Assembly (NCBI GenBank): GCA_945898275.1
Contig: CAMDHZ010000006.1
Coordinates: 62,001 to 126,000 of the forward strand
Direction of reading: 5' to 3'
Origin: Chitinophaga pinensis
Lineage (GTDB): Bacteria > Bacteroidota > Bacteroidia > UKL13-3
Length of the DNA stretch: 64,000 nt
The notes under the pieces are model-generated. The model saw only the letters and a list, made by a program, of their open reading frames with translations. It was not told the DNA's origin and searched no databases. The translations under genes and the position numbers were made by a program. Of the stretch, positions 52,204-61,370 are shown one piece after another (position 1 is the stretch's first letter; every line of letters starts with the position of its first letter).

Positions 52204-53529
52204 TTAACTTAACAGATGCCATAAAGTTTGCATATAGCTGGCATCATGAATTTTTTCTTCTGCCTTATTTGCAATGATATGTTCAAGCAAGGCATCGTTC
52301 TTTTTGCCTTGATCCAAAGCATATTTATATGGACTTAAACTAAAAGTTGTAAGCTCATACTGTGATTTAAACAGGTTTGGATACAACTCAGTTAGTTCAT
52401 GTTCTATGTGTTTCTTATGTAAAAAGTGTTTGTCGCCAACCTTATCTGACATTTCATAATAGTTTTGAATGGCTAGGTCTGCAATGGCATCTGCATTTGG
52501 TTTTCTTTCTTTTTGGTATTCATCAAAAATAGTGGTCCAATCATCTCCATATTTTTCAACCATATTATCCAATACCACAATGTCTTCAAAACTACAATTC
52601 ATACCTTGTCCGTAAAATGGAACTACTGCATGAGCAGCATCACCTGCCAAAGCAAGTTTATCTCCTTTTACCCAAGGATAACAGCGCACGGTAACCAAAC
52701 TAGAAGTTGGGTTTGCCATATAATCTTCAAGAAGTGTAGGCATCATTGGTACGGCGTCTGAAAAGTGTTCTCTGAAAAAATTACCAACTTCCTCTTTTGA
52801 TTTTATACCATCAAATAGTTCAAATGGCATAAATAGGGTACATGTAAAATCGCCAGCTGGATTAGGCAAGGCAATCATCATAAATGAACCGCGAGGCCAA
52901 ATATGTAAAGCATTTTTTTCCATAAGAAAGGAATTGTTTTCTCCTTCTGGAATCACCAATTCTTTGTAGCCTACATGCAAATAGTTCTGCGAGTAATTGA
53001 AACGGTCGCTGATTTGTAATTTCCCTCTAGTTGCTGCAAAAGCTCCATCTGTACCAATAATCCTTGTTCCTGTCACCGTTTTTGTTGAACCATCTTCCAA
53101 AATGAAAGTTGCAGTAGCTTTATCAATATCAACATCCGCACATCTTGAATTGAAATAAATATTGATGTTTTCAAATTCATCAGCTAGTTCAATTAGTTTT
53201 TGGTTCAACCTACCCCTAGAAACAGAGTTAATGGCTTGGCCTTCTTTGCCATAAGGATGATAGGATAGCTCTCCAGTTTTGCTGTGCATCATTCTGCCAA
53301 ACATTGGAATGGCATCTGAAAGAATCTCTTTGTCTAATCCTATTTTTTCTAAAGCATGTAGGCCTCTAGTACTTAAGGCTAAGTTTATAGATCTTCCTTG
53401 ATAAACACTTGCTTTCCTCATATCTGGTCGGCGTTCGAAAAGGTTTACTTCAAATCCTCTTTTAGCCATATAGATAGCGGCTAGACTTCCTGCTAAGCCT
53501 CCGCCAATAATTGTAATTTTTTCTGGCAT
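52204..53529 (-). CDS. kmo: Kynurenine 3-monooxygenase
   Basis: This 441-aa flavoprotein hydroxylates kynurenine to 3-hydroxykynurenine with NADPH and oxygen. It has the FAD motif IIGGGLAGSLAAIYMAKRG, RSINLALSTRGLHALEKIG and VSRGRLNQKL. The second FAD contact is LALAGDAAHAVVPFYGQGMNCSFED. The GQGMNCSFED wording fits KMO well among the group A monooxygenases. Kynureninase is encoded nearby on the same strand, separated by a PhoD-like phosphatase gene. Confidence 0.93.
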   Translation of the reverse strand: MPEKITIIGGGLAGSLAAIYMAKRGFEVNLFERRPDMRKASVYQGRSINLALSTRGLHALEKIGLDKEILSDAIPMFGRMMHSKTGELSYHPYGKEGQAINSVSRGRLNQKLIELADEFENINIYFNSRCADVDIDKATATFILEDGSTKTVTGTRIIGTDGAFAATRGKLQISDRFNYSQNYLHVGYKELVIPEGENNSFLMEKNALHIWPRGSFMMIALPNPAGDFTCTLFMPFELFDGIKSKEEVGNFFREHFSDAVPMMPTLLEDYMANPTSSLVTVRCYPWVKGDKLALAGDAAHAVVPFYGQGMNCSFEDIVVLDNMVEKYGDDWTTIFDEYQKERKPNADAIADLAIQNYYEMSDKVGDKHFLHKKHIEHELTELYPNLFKSQYELTTFSLSPYKYALDQGKKNDALLEHIIANKAEEKIHDASYMQTLWHLLS

Positions 53530-53595
53530 ATCTGTTAAATAAAATACTATTTAATTCGCAAATTAAGGTTTCTTTTATTCAAATCGCAATAAAAC

Positions 53596-53631
53596 AAAAA
53601 AGCCAATTCCTATTCAGGAATTGGCTTTTTT
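53596..53631. terminator. Perfect 15-bp terminator behind the PhoD-like gene
   Basis: AAAAAAGCCAATTCC (53596-53610) and GGAATTGGCTTTTTT (53617-53631) pair perfectly around the 6-nt loop TATTCA. The hairpin has A-run and T-run ends, so it works in both directions. It lies between the PhoD-like gene stop and the kmo start. Confidence 0.9.
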
Positions 53632-53647
53632 ACAAAGGGTGTATTTT

Positions 53648-55693
53648 CTATTTTTTCAAAAATTTTCCGTAGTTTACAACAGTTCCATTAGAAATGAAAT
53701 GGTAGTAATACATACCATAAGGCAGGTTTGAAACATCAATAGTTGTGGCGTAAATGCCGCTCGTTTGGGTGCCAAGCTTTACTGTTTTAATGTTCAATCC
53801 TTTTGCATCAAATAGTTGAAGTTCGTTTTGTGACTTGGTATTCAGTGCATAATTGATGGTAATTTCATTTGAAGTTGGATTTGGGTAGGCCATAATTACC
53901 ACAGCATCTTGGTTAATTTTATTGTTTAATCCAGTAACACTTTTTGGTGGATTCATGGGTGCAGCAATTTGCTGAATGGCTTTATTTGTTGCTGGAATGC
54001 TGCTTATACTGGTAATTTTATTGCTATTGTTAGCTGTAGCAACACCACGATTAAATTTCTCAATATTACTTGCAACTCTAATGGTATCTAAATAAAAATA
54101 ATCAGCTTGTGCAGAATCATTTTTTAAGTCGAGCACAAAATAACCATGACGGTCAAGGTCAACATATTTTAAATGCGGGTTATAAACTACCGAACCTATG
54201 CCAGGAATTGGAATAGGATTATTGATTGCTACTTCAAATTGTGCTGTTGCAGCTGCACCAACTGCTTCATCAAAATTTGCTGAAGTGATACTTGGTGTGG
54301 CAAATTCAACTCCTACAGAACCTTCACCTGTTGCTGGGTTATAGCTTGTAGATGGCGTTGGTAAATTCAATGAAAGTGGGTTTGGATAAATTACAGGTTT
54401 TTTATTTAAGTCAAAACTCCAACTTGCATGTGAATCTCCTGTTAAGAAAATTGTGTTTTTGATTCCTTTGACTTGAATTGAATCCAATATAGAATTTCTT
54501 TCAGTTGGGTAAGATTCCCAGTTATCAATGAATAAGTTTTCAACTTGACGGATCGCTGCAATATTTGTAATAGCAGGTTGTCCTTGGGCATCAACAGCTC
54601 CAAAACCTACATTCATATCGCTAAATAAAACTTGGTTTCCAATAATTTTCCATTTTGCTGTAGAAGTACTTAGCTGATTGATAAACCAATTGTATTGGGT
54701 GCTTCCTAAAATTGTTCTTGCTGGTACATCCGCATCGTCAAAATTTGTTGGTGGTTTTACTCTGCCTTCTAGACGCGTATCCAACATAATCAAATCCATA
54801 AGATTGCCATAGCTGATTTTTCTATAGATTTTATTGTCTGCGGCTTCTCTAATTGGCATCCACTCAAAATAAACTTTCTTAGAAATTGCCTTGCGTAATT
54901 GCCAGTCGCCTTCATTGGTTTGATGGTTTTCAGCACCATCTTTATAAGAATCATTGCTAGATTCGTGGTCATCCCAAATAGAAATAAAAGTTTGTTGTTG
55001 GTGTGCTGTTCTTAAATCGCTGTCTAATCTGTAAACAGAGTATCTAGTTCTATAATCTCCTTCTGTGATAATTTCTTTTTGAGGCTCAACAAACCTACCT
55101 GTTAATGAGTCTCCATATCCTTTTGGTTCATATTCATAAATATAATCTCCTAAATGAATCACTGCATCGATGTCGTTACGTTGAGCAATTTTCTTGAAGC
55201 CATTAAAGAAGCCTGCTTCATAGTTATTACATGAAACTACTGCAAACCTTAAATGATTTGCATCTGCAGCAGCTGTGCGCATTCTTCCAATTAAGGAGTA
55301 ATAACCATTATGACCAAAAATATAGTAGTAAGTAGTTCCTGGTTGCAAACCCGTTACATCCACTTTTACTGTGTAATCTTTACTTGAATCGGCAGTTACA
55401 CTTCCAGATTGAATAATATTTAGGAAGCTAGTATCGGTTGCAACTTTCCAATTAACAGTTTTAGGAGAATAATTTCCAGAATCTGGTGTAATTCGAGTCC
55501 AGATAATTACCTTGTCTGTCAATGGGTCTCCAGAGGCAACTCCATGATAAAAGGGTTTAAGTTTTGGGTCGAAACTAAGTGCTCCATTTTTAGTTAATGA
55601 CCTGTTGTAGTTGGTAAATTTTGTTTGTTGTGCAAGTAAGTTTCCTGCATAAAACAATAAAATCAGAAATGAATAAATAATTTGCTTTTTCAT
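53648..55693 (-). CDS. PhoD-like alkaline phosphatase with T9SS sorting domain
   Basis: This 681-aa exported protein has a signal peptide (MKKQIIYSFLILLFYAGNLLAQ) and a PhoD N-terminal domain (FYHGVASGDPLTDKVIIWTRI). The phosphoesterase domain has the metal motifs RFAVVSCNNYE, IHLGDYIYE, IWDDHESSND and FLTGDSHASW. The C-terminus is a type A T9SS sorting domain (AYPNPTSNEITINY ... LPYGMYYYHF). It is therefore likely phosphatase/phosphodiesterase cargo of the T9SS. The ATG at 55693 is preferred over one at 55717 because it starts the signal peptide properly. Confidence 0.93.
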   Translation of the reverse strand: MKKQIIYSFLILLFYAGNLLAQQTKFTNYNRSLTKNGALSFDPKLKPFYHGVASGDPLTDKVIIWTRITPDSGNYSPKTVNWKVATDTSFLNIIQSGSVTADSSKDYTVKVDVTGLQPGTTYYYIFGHNGYYSLIGRMRTAAADANHLRFAVVSCNNYEAGFFNGFKKIAQRNDIDAVIHLGDYIYEYEPKGYGDSLTGRFVEPQKEIITEGDYRTRYSVYRLDSDLRTAHQQQTFISIWDDHESSNDSYKDGAENHQTNEGDWQLRKAISKKVYFEWMPIREAADNKIYRKISYGNLMDLIMLDTRLEGRVKPPTNFDDADVPARTILGSTQYNWFINQLSTSTAKWKIIGNQVLFSDMNVGFGAVDAQGQPAITNIAAIRQVENLFIDNWESYPTERNSILDSIQVKGIKNTIFLTGDSHASWSFDLNKKPVIYPNPLSLNLPTPSTSYNPATGEGSVGVEFATPSITSANFDEAVGAAATAQFEVAINNPIPIPGIGSVVYNPHLKYVDLDRHGYFVLDLKNDSAQADYFYLDTIRVASNIEKFNRGVATANNSNKITSISSIPATNKAIQQIAAPMNPPKSVTGLNNKINQDAVVIMAYPNPTSNEITINYALNTKSQNELQLFDAKGLNIKTVKLGTQTSGIYATTIDVSNLPYGMYYYHFISNGTVVNYGKFLKK

Positions 55694-55814
55694 GCCGCTA
55701 AGCACGACTAGCTGCATTATCTTTATGTAAATGATTTGCTAACAAAAACTTAGCCTTAAAGAAACTTTATGTTATCTTTTTAACTATTTAAAACAAATTT
55801 TACTGTTTTCAATT

Positions 55815-57077
55815 TTACTTCTTAAAATATATTTTGAGGGCATTTCCTATCAAAAACACATCTTCAAATGAGTTATAGAGTGGTACTGGACTCATTCGAA
55901 TAACATTGGGTTCACGCCAATCGGGGATGATATTTTGACTGCATAAATAATCAAAAAGTGCTTTGCCATTTTCTTTTACAATTACAGACAACTGACAACC
56001 GCGCTGTTTAGGGTCATTTGGAGTGATGATGGTTAGATATTCTTTGAAATCTTGCAAAATGAATTCCAGAAAACCAGTAAGTTTTTCGCTTTTTGCCCTT
56101 AAGTTTTCTATACCAGCTTCTGCAAAGATTTCTAAGGATGCTTTATGAATGGCCATAGGGAAAATCTGGGCATTGCTTAATTGCCAACCTGCTGCACCTT
56201 CCATGGGCTTAAATCCTTTTTTCATTAAGAATCTTTCCTTTTCATCATGTCCCCACCAGCCTGCAAAACGAACGATATCTGGTCTATTTGCAAATCTTTC
56301 ATTTACAAAAACACCGCTTGTTCCGCCAGGCCCAGAGTTTAAGTATTTGTAAGTACACCAAACGGCAAAATCAACATCCCAATCATGCAAGTTTAATTGC
56401 AAGTTTCCCGCAGCATGCGCCAAGTCAAATCCTGCAATTGCACCAACAGCATGGGCAGCCTTGGTAATAGTTTGCATGTCGAAAGCCTGACCAGAGTAGT
56501 AGTTTACACCCCCCATCATAACAATGGCAAGTGAGTCTTTGTGGCGTTCAATCTCAAGTAAAATATCTTCAGTTCTAAGAACAAATTCTCCTTCTCTTGG
56601 CTTCAACTCAATGATAGCCTCATTTGGGTCAAGCCCATGAAACCTGGCCTGACTTTCCATTGCGTATTGGTCGGATGGAAACGCTGAAGCTTCCATCATG
56701 ATTTTATAGCGAGTTTTGGTGGGCTTATAAAAACTAACCATCATCAAATGCAGGTTTGCTGTAAGGTTATTCATGATTACCACTTCAGAAGGCTTTGCGC
56801 CTACTACTTTTGCGGCATTTTCTGTTAAAAAATGATGGTAAAGCTTCCAAGGGTTTTTTCCATCAAAGTGACCATCAACGCCAAGTTTTGCCCAGTCTTT
56901 GAGCTCTTGGTCGATTGCGGCTTTTGCATTTTTAGGTTGTAAGCCAAGTGAATTTCCACAAAGATATACCACGTGATTCCCGTCCTTTTTTAAAGTATAA
57001 AACTGTTCTTTATATTTTGCTAAGGGGTCGGTTTGATCCAAGGCCTGAGCGAAGCTTAATGAATTTTGATATTCCAT
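55815..57077 (-). CDS. kynU: Kynureninase
   Basis: This 420-aa PLP enzyme cleaves kynurenine or 3-hydroxykynurenine to anthranilate or 3-hydroxyanthranilate plus alanine. It has YLCGNSLGLQPKNA, VMNNLTANLHLMMVSFY, FPSDQYAMESQ, AGFDLAHAAGNLQL and the PLP lysine region VWCTYKYLNSGPGG. These are strongly family-specific. The ATG at 57077 is preferred over a TTG at 57104. It lies about 120 bp upstream of the PhoD-like gene on the same strand. Confidence 0.96.
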   Translation of the reverse strand: MEYQNSLSFAQALDQTDPLAKYKEQFYTLKKDGNHVVYLCGNSLGLQPKNAKAAIDQELKDWAKLGVDGHFDGKNPWKLYHHFLTENAAKVVGAKPSEVVIMNNLTANLHLMMVSFYKPTKTRYKIMMEASAFPSDQYAMESQARFHGLDPNEAIIELKPREGEFVLRTEDILLEIERHKDSLAIVMMGGVNYYSGQAFDMQTITKAAHAVGAIAGFDLAHAAGNLQLNLHDWDVDFAVWCTYKYLNSGPGGTSGVFVNERFANRPDIVRFAGWWGHDEKERFLMKKGFKPMEGAAGWQLSNAQIFPMAIHKASLEIFAEAGIENLRAKSEKLTGFLEFILQDFKEYLTIITPNDPKQRGCQLSVIVKENGKALFDYLCSQNIIPDWREPNVIRMSPVPLYNSFEDVFLIGNALKIYFKK

Positions 57078-57171
57078 TGGAAATACGTTATCGATTTGAT
57101 GCAAGTTTAACAGAAATTAAGTAAAATTGGATATTGCTTTAATCAGTTTTGCGCTTTCATTTGTAAATGAT

Positions 57172-57588
57172 ATGAATAGGAATATTCCAGAAAAGAAAAA
57201 ATATTATAAAGTTGAAGCCTATTTGGATGACTTGCCATCGGAATGGAAGGAGCGATTCATTATTGTTCGAGAGCTAATTTTGGCTACACATCCAGCTATT
57301 GTTGAGAAAATTACCTTCAACCTTCCTTTTTATATGTACAAAGGGTTTTTTATTTACTTAGGAATTTATAAGCAGAAGCAATTGGTTTTGGCCTTTTGCA
57401 GAGGAGCTCATCTGTCAGACGAGCACAATATTTTGAAGGCTGATGCCAAACAGCAACAAATGCGTCATTGGTTACTTTCAAGTGTAGAGGAACCAGATTA
57501 TGAGTTATTGGCTGTTTACTTAGAGGAAGCTTTGTTGGTGAATGATAAATTAAATAATAAATGGGGAAATGGAAAGAAGCGAGATTAA
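57172..57588 (+). CDS. DUF1801 / YdhG-like protein
   Basis: This 138-aa protein has the DUF1801 pattern: KVEAYLDDLPSEWKERFIIVRELILATHPAIVEKITFNLPFYMYKG and IYLGIYKQKQLVLAFCRGAHLSD. Function is unknown; the family is often in phosphate- or stress-related contexts. The ATG at 57172 is preferred over a TTG at 57127. Its end overlaps the GNAT gene by 20 bp. Confidence 0.8.
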   Translation: MNRNIPEKKKYYKVEAYLDDLPSEWKERFIIVRELILATHPAIVEKITFNLPFYMYKGFFIYLGIYKQKQLVLAFCRGAHLSDEHNILKADAKQQQMRHWLLSSVEEPDYELLAVYLEEALLVNDKLNNKWGNGKKRD

Positions 57589-58090
57589 TATTTATGAATG
57601 CAAATGGAAACATTGTGCTGTATTAGCAGAAATTGGTGCCACAACATTTTATGATACCTTCAGGCCTTTTAATACAGAAGAGGATATGCAATCCTATTTG
57701 AAATCAAATTATACTCAAGAAAAAATTAAGTCAAACCTTAGTACATCAGGTATTCATTATTTGTTAGGTTATCTAGCTAATGAAGACCAAGGTTATGTTA
57801 AACTCATTGAAAATCCTACCGGATTAAATTTAGAGGGTAAGGTAATGGAACTAGAAAAAATATACCTGCGACCTAGTGCCCAAGGAAGTGGTTTGGCGAA
57901 ACAATTGATAGAACTAGCCTTTAAAAAAAGCAGAAACTTGGGATTTGATACGCTTTATTTGGGTGTTTGGCAAGAGAATGATAGGGCGCTTTCTTTTTAT
58001 AAAAAAATGGGATTTGAAATTTTTGATACACGAAAATTTCAGTTGGGAAGTCGGCTCTGTGAAGATTATTTACTGTATATTCGCTTATAA
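57569..58090 (+). CDS. GNAT family N-acetyltransferase
   Basis: This 173-aa acetyltransferase has the motif A region KVMELEKIYLRPSAQGSGLAKQLIELAF and the C-terminal LYLGVWQENDRALSFYKKMGF, both typical of GNAT enzymes. The substrate is unknown. It overlaps the DUF1801 gene and is followed 11 bp later by the esterase gene, so all are probably one transcript. Confidence 0.88.
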   Translation: MERSEINIYECKWKHCAVLAEIGATTFYDTFRPFNTEEDMQSYLKSNYTQEKIKSNLSTSGIHYLLGYLANEDQGYVKLIENPTGLNLEGKVMELEKIYLRPSAQGSGLAKQLIELAFKKSRNLGFDTLYLGVWQENDRALSFYKKMGFEIFDTRKFQLGSRLCEDYLLYIRL

Positions 58091-58101
58091 AACAATTCTA
58101 A

Positions 58102-59322
58102 ATGAAGAAACTTTCCTTATTATTTTTGGTTTGCCTTGCTACTTTTACATGCTATTCACAGCGTTTTTTGACCCCACAATTTGAAGCCGTAACTGAAGTT
58201 CTTGACGTTCAGTATGGGTTCAACTATAATTATAAAGGGGATAGTACCCAATTGTATTTGGATTTGTATATGCCACTTGGTGATACCATGGCCAAACGAC
58301 CAGTGATTATTTTAGCACATGGTGGCTCATTTATTCAAGGCAACAAGCGTTCAACAGACATGATTGCTATTTGCACTGCCTTGGCAAAAAGGGGTTATGT
58401 TGTGGCATCAATTCAATATAGAATAGGAATCAATATTGCTGGTGGAAACACACTAGAAAAGGAGTTTCAACAAGCGGCATGGAGAGGTGCGCAAGATGGC
58501 CGTGCTGCCATTCGTTTTTTACGCAAGCATATTGCTAATGGTAATCTTTGGCAATTAGATTCGGACCATTTTTATTCGGGAGGCGTTTCTGCCGGAGGAA
58601 TTGTGGCTTTGCAGGCAGAGTGTTTAGATTTGGTTAGCGAACTTTCTCCGCTTGGTTTAGATACCAATACAATTGGCGGTATTGAAGGAAATTCTGGAAA
58701 CCCAGGCTTCAGTTGGCGTGTAAATGGCATTGTAAATTTATGTGGTGCTTTGGGAAATGTAAATTGGTTGGCCAATAATACCAATATCAGCATTTGTAAC
58801 ATGCATGGCGATTTAGATAAAACCGTGCCCTATAAATCTGATTATTATAAATTTTTTAATTCACCTGTAGTTTTTTTACAAGGAAGTTTCTCAGTAGATA
58901 GCGCTGCAAAAGTTAAAGGAATGAACACCCGTTTGTATACCTTTAATGGCGCCGACCATGTTCCATTTGTTGGTGCATCCTCAAGTAATATTGCTTATAT
59001 GGATACAGTTATGAATTATGTGAGTGCTTACTTATACAGATTTGTCAGTGGCATTATACCTATAGGATTAAAAGAAAAGTCTGGAAATGCGTTTGAAGTA
59101 AAAGTGTATCCAAATCCAGCTAAAGATTTTATAAGTATTTCTAACGCAAGGATTGGTTCAAACCTTAAATTAACAAATTTGACAGGACAAGAGATTTTGA
59201 ATAGTAAGGTGAACCATGCTGATACAAAATTGACTATTGGAGATTTGCCAAGTGGTATTTATTTTATTAGCATAGCAGAAGACAATACAATTTATTATCA
59301 AAACAAAATTGTGCTCGAATAA
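58102..59322 (+). CDS. Alpha/beta hydrolase (esterase-like) with T9SS sorting domain
   Basis: This 406-aa exported protein has a signal peptide (MKKLSLLFLVCLATFTCYSQ). The esterase domain has ILAHGGSFIQGNKRS (HGG oxyanion), the nucleophile elbow GGVSAGG, the acid region MHGDLDKTVPY and the histidine in NGADHVPF. The C-terminus is a T9SS type A sorting domain (VKVYPNPAKDFISISN ... LPSGIYFISI). It is likely secreted or surface-attached through the T9SS. It ends in TAATG shared with the Rieske gene. Confidence 0.9.
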   Translation: MKKLSLLFLVCLATFTCYSQRFLTPQFEAVTEVLDVQYGFNYNYKGDSTQLYLDLYMPLGDTMAKRPVIILAHGGSFIQGNKRSTDMIAICTALAKRGYVVASIQYRIGINIAGGNTLEKEFQQAAWRGAQDGRAAIRFLRKHIANGNLWQLDSDHFYSGGVSAGGIVALQAECLDLVSELSPLGLDTNTIGGIEGNSGNPGFSWRVNGIVNLCGALGNVNWLANNTNISICNMHGDLDKTVPYKSDYYKFFNSPVVFLQGSFSVDSAAKVKGMNTRLYTFNGADHVPFVGASSSNIAYMDTVMNYVSAYLYRFVSGIIPIGLKEKSGNAFEVKVYPNPAKDFISISNARIGSNLKLTNLTGQEILNSKVNHADTKLTIGDLPSGIYFISIAEDNTIYYQNKIVLE

Positions 59323-59669
59323 TGGCTGTTAGATTTTTTAAGATTTATGATTTTGAGGAGCACGGCGAGGCTCCGCAAGAAATAAACAGTTTAAGAACGG
59401 TGGAGGTTGAGGGTAAACGTATTTGTTTGGTGCGTTTAGCAGAAGGCTATTTTGCAATTGACGATAAATGTCCGCATGCTGGCGCAAGGCTTGGCTTAGG
59501 AAAATGTACCCCAGAAGGGATGGTTATTTGTCCAATTCATAGGTATCAATACAATGCAAAAACTGGAAGAGGATTGCCTCAACAAGGCGACTATGTTAAC
59601 AGTTACCCTGTTGAGACTAGAAACGATGGTGTTTATATTGGGTTTGAGAAAAAATGGTGGCAGTTTTAG
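59322..59669 (+). CDS. Small Rieske [2Fe-2S] protein
   Basis: This 115-aa protein binds a Rieske cluster through CPHAGARLG (Cys-x-His) and CPIHRYQYN (Cys-x2-His). It is the size of NirD- or ferredoxin-type Rieske proteins, not the larger cytochrome b-linked ones. The partner oxygenase or reductase is unknown. Its ATG overlaps the TAA of the esterase gene by one base, so it is translationally coupled. Confidence 0.9.
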   Translation: MAVRFFKIYDFEEHGEAPQEINSLRTVEVEGKRICLVRLAEGYFAIDDKCPHAGARLGLGKCTPEGMVICPIHRYQYNAKTGRGLPQQGDYVNSYPVETRNDGVYIGFEKKWWQF

Positions 59670-59675
59670 CGCCCC

Positions 59676-60506
59676 TTATTTGCAATCCCAAGTTACATTA
59701 AGCAATCCAAGTTTAGTTTTCATATTGGTTAGTTTTCCTTCAGTGTCGTAGGTATTATAGAAATTAAATTTTTCTTGATATTCCCATACATCATCGAGTT
59801 CATTATAGGCATAGTAAACCATTATCTCTGGTTGTTTCATATTTGCTTGGTTAAATAGCAAGTAAAAAATTTCTTCATCCAAAAAAAAAGTAGGAATGTA
59901 TGGATCAATCAAATTTAAACCATCGTAAACGAAAAGATATTGAATTCTTGGCGTCATAACTCCTTCAGCATTTGGTTCAAGAAGTAGTATTTCATTGAGG
60001 TCTTCATAATTGTATCTTAAGTTTAATTCGGCAAATGGAGCCTCTAGGTCAGATTTATCAAAAGCAGTCCACTTGCCTATTTTTCCTTTGGCATTGTAAT
60101 CATATTTTACAGTAAAACTATATTCTTTTGAGCCAATATCTGAGGAATCAAATAAATCAAATGAACTAACTCTATTATTTTCATATGACAGTTCTATTGT
60201 CTTAGTAGAATTACTAGAAAGCCTGTTAATTAGCTTTGTAAGTTGTTTATTAGTATTGTATTCAAAATTTAGGGAACCATCAAATTCCCATTCACCACCA
60301 ACATTTGGATAATAAACCTCCATTCTTGATTTTAGATTATTGCTGTAGTAGAACCTAAAATCTAAACTTGAATTTCCTTTGATACTTTTAACATAACAGG
60401 TTTTGTTAGTGTTCTCGGGATTTTTGTTGTCTTCTGTTTTTTTGCAGCCTGACAATAAGATTTCCATGGCTACAATTAGGATGATTACAAGTTTTAGGTT
60501 TTTCAA
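59676..60506 (-). CDS. Lipoprotein of unknown function, tandem paralogue 2
   Basis: This 276-aa protein has a lipoprotein signal with lipobox LLSGC. The mature part is made of beta-strand repeats (FRFYYSNNLKSRMEVYYP, LNFEYNTNKQLTKL), reminiscent of RHS/YD-like strings, and ends with NVTWDCK. The neighbouring lipoprotein ends with FTWDCK and shares NMKQPEIMVYYAYNE / GMKQPNTSKYYEWDE, so the two are paralogues. The start is TTG at 60506, with no ATG usable for a full signal peptide. Function is unknown. Confidence 0.75.
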   Translation of the reverse strand: MKNLKLVIILIVAMEILLSGCKKTEDNKNPENTNKTCYVKSIKGNSSLDFRFYYSNNLKSRMEVYYPNVGGEWEFDGSLNFEYNTNKQLTKLINRLSSNSTKTIELSYENNRVSSFDLFDSSDIGSKEYSFTVKYDYNAKGKIGKWTAFDKSDLEAPFAELNLRYNYEDLNEILLLEPNAEGVMTPRIQYLFVYDGLNLIDPYIPTFFLDEEIFYLLFNQANMKQPEIMVYYAYNELDDVWEYQEKFNFYNTYDTEGKLTNMKTKLGLLNVTWDCK

Positions 60507-60547
60507 ATTTGTTTGATTTATGATTAGATAAATTATTTGATAGTAGC

Positions 60548-61348
60548 TTATTTACAGTCCCAAGTAAAATTAAATCTATGATTTTTTACTAAATAGCCAT
60601 ATTGGTTATACTCATTATTATAATTATTAGTAAACCTAAGATTCCATTTATTATTAGTTTCATCCCATTCATAATATTTGCTGGTATTGGGCTGTTTCAT
60701 TCCTTTTTGCATAAACAACAATAATGCTAGATTAAAATTTAAATCAAAGTCTAAAGCTAAATACCAGACAGCTGGTTTATTGTCATTTTGGAAGGTAAGT
60801 TTTGCAGTATAGGGGTGTGTTTCATAGGAGCTTTTAAAAATAAGCTCTTTAATATCTCCTTCTGGATTGTAATAAACCAATACTGAATCTTCTAAGGTTT
60901 CAGGATTGTTTATTGGATAATGTAGAAACTTAGCTATTCTGCCAAGAGAATCATATTGTACAAATAGGGTAAACTCTCTATTTATTTCAAGGTCAAAAGA
61001 GTCTTTATAGGTAATACTAAATATTTTATTGTCTTTATAGGTAAAATCATGGTAATTTAACCAATCTCCATCCGAATAATTAATGCGTACTAACTGATTC
61101 GAAGAATTATAAATGAAGTAGGTTGATGAAAAGGTAGGGATGCCACCTTGAATTAAATAATGCAAATCAATTCTTGAAATTAAACTGTCCTTATAAATAA
61201 TTTTTGAGTACTCGTTTGTATTCAAATTAAATGCATAGGTTGATAGTTTGCAATTGCTTGGAATTTGATTTGGGGCTTCTTTCTTACATGCGCTAAATAC
61301 AATTAAGTTTACAGCTAAAAGAAACTGTAGGTTTTTAATTGGTTTCAT
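60548..61348 (-). CDS. Lipoprotein of unknown function, tandem paralogue 1
   Basis: This 266-aa protein has the signal MKPIKNLQFLLAVNLIVFSAC with lipobox FSAC. Beta-rich repeats follow (LTFQNDNKPAVWYLALDFDLN), then the shared segment GMKQPNTSKYYEWDE and the C-terminus FTWDCK. It starts with ATG. It is 41 bp upstream of its paralogue and 22 bp after the NHL-like lipoprotein gene, so it is in the same run as the PorV/PorQ-family gene. Function is unknown. Confidence 0.75.
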   Translation of the reverse strand: MKPIKNLQFLLAVNLIVFSACKKEAPNQIPSNCKLSTYAFNLNTNEYSKIIYKDSLISRIDLHYLIQGGIPTFSSTYFIYNSSNQLVRINYSDGDWLNYHDFTYKDNKIFSITYKDSFDLEINREFTLFVQYDSLGRIAKFLHYPINNPETLEDSVLVYYNPEGDIKELIFKSSYETHPYTAKLTFQNDNKPAVWYLALDFDLNFNLALLLFMQKGMKQPNTSKYYEWDETNNKWNLRFTNNYNNEYNQYGYLVKNHRFNFTWDCK

Positions 61349-61370
61349 AAATTTAGCTTAACAAAATGGA

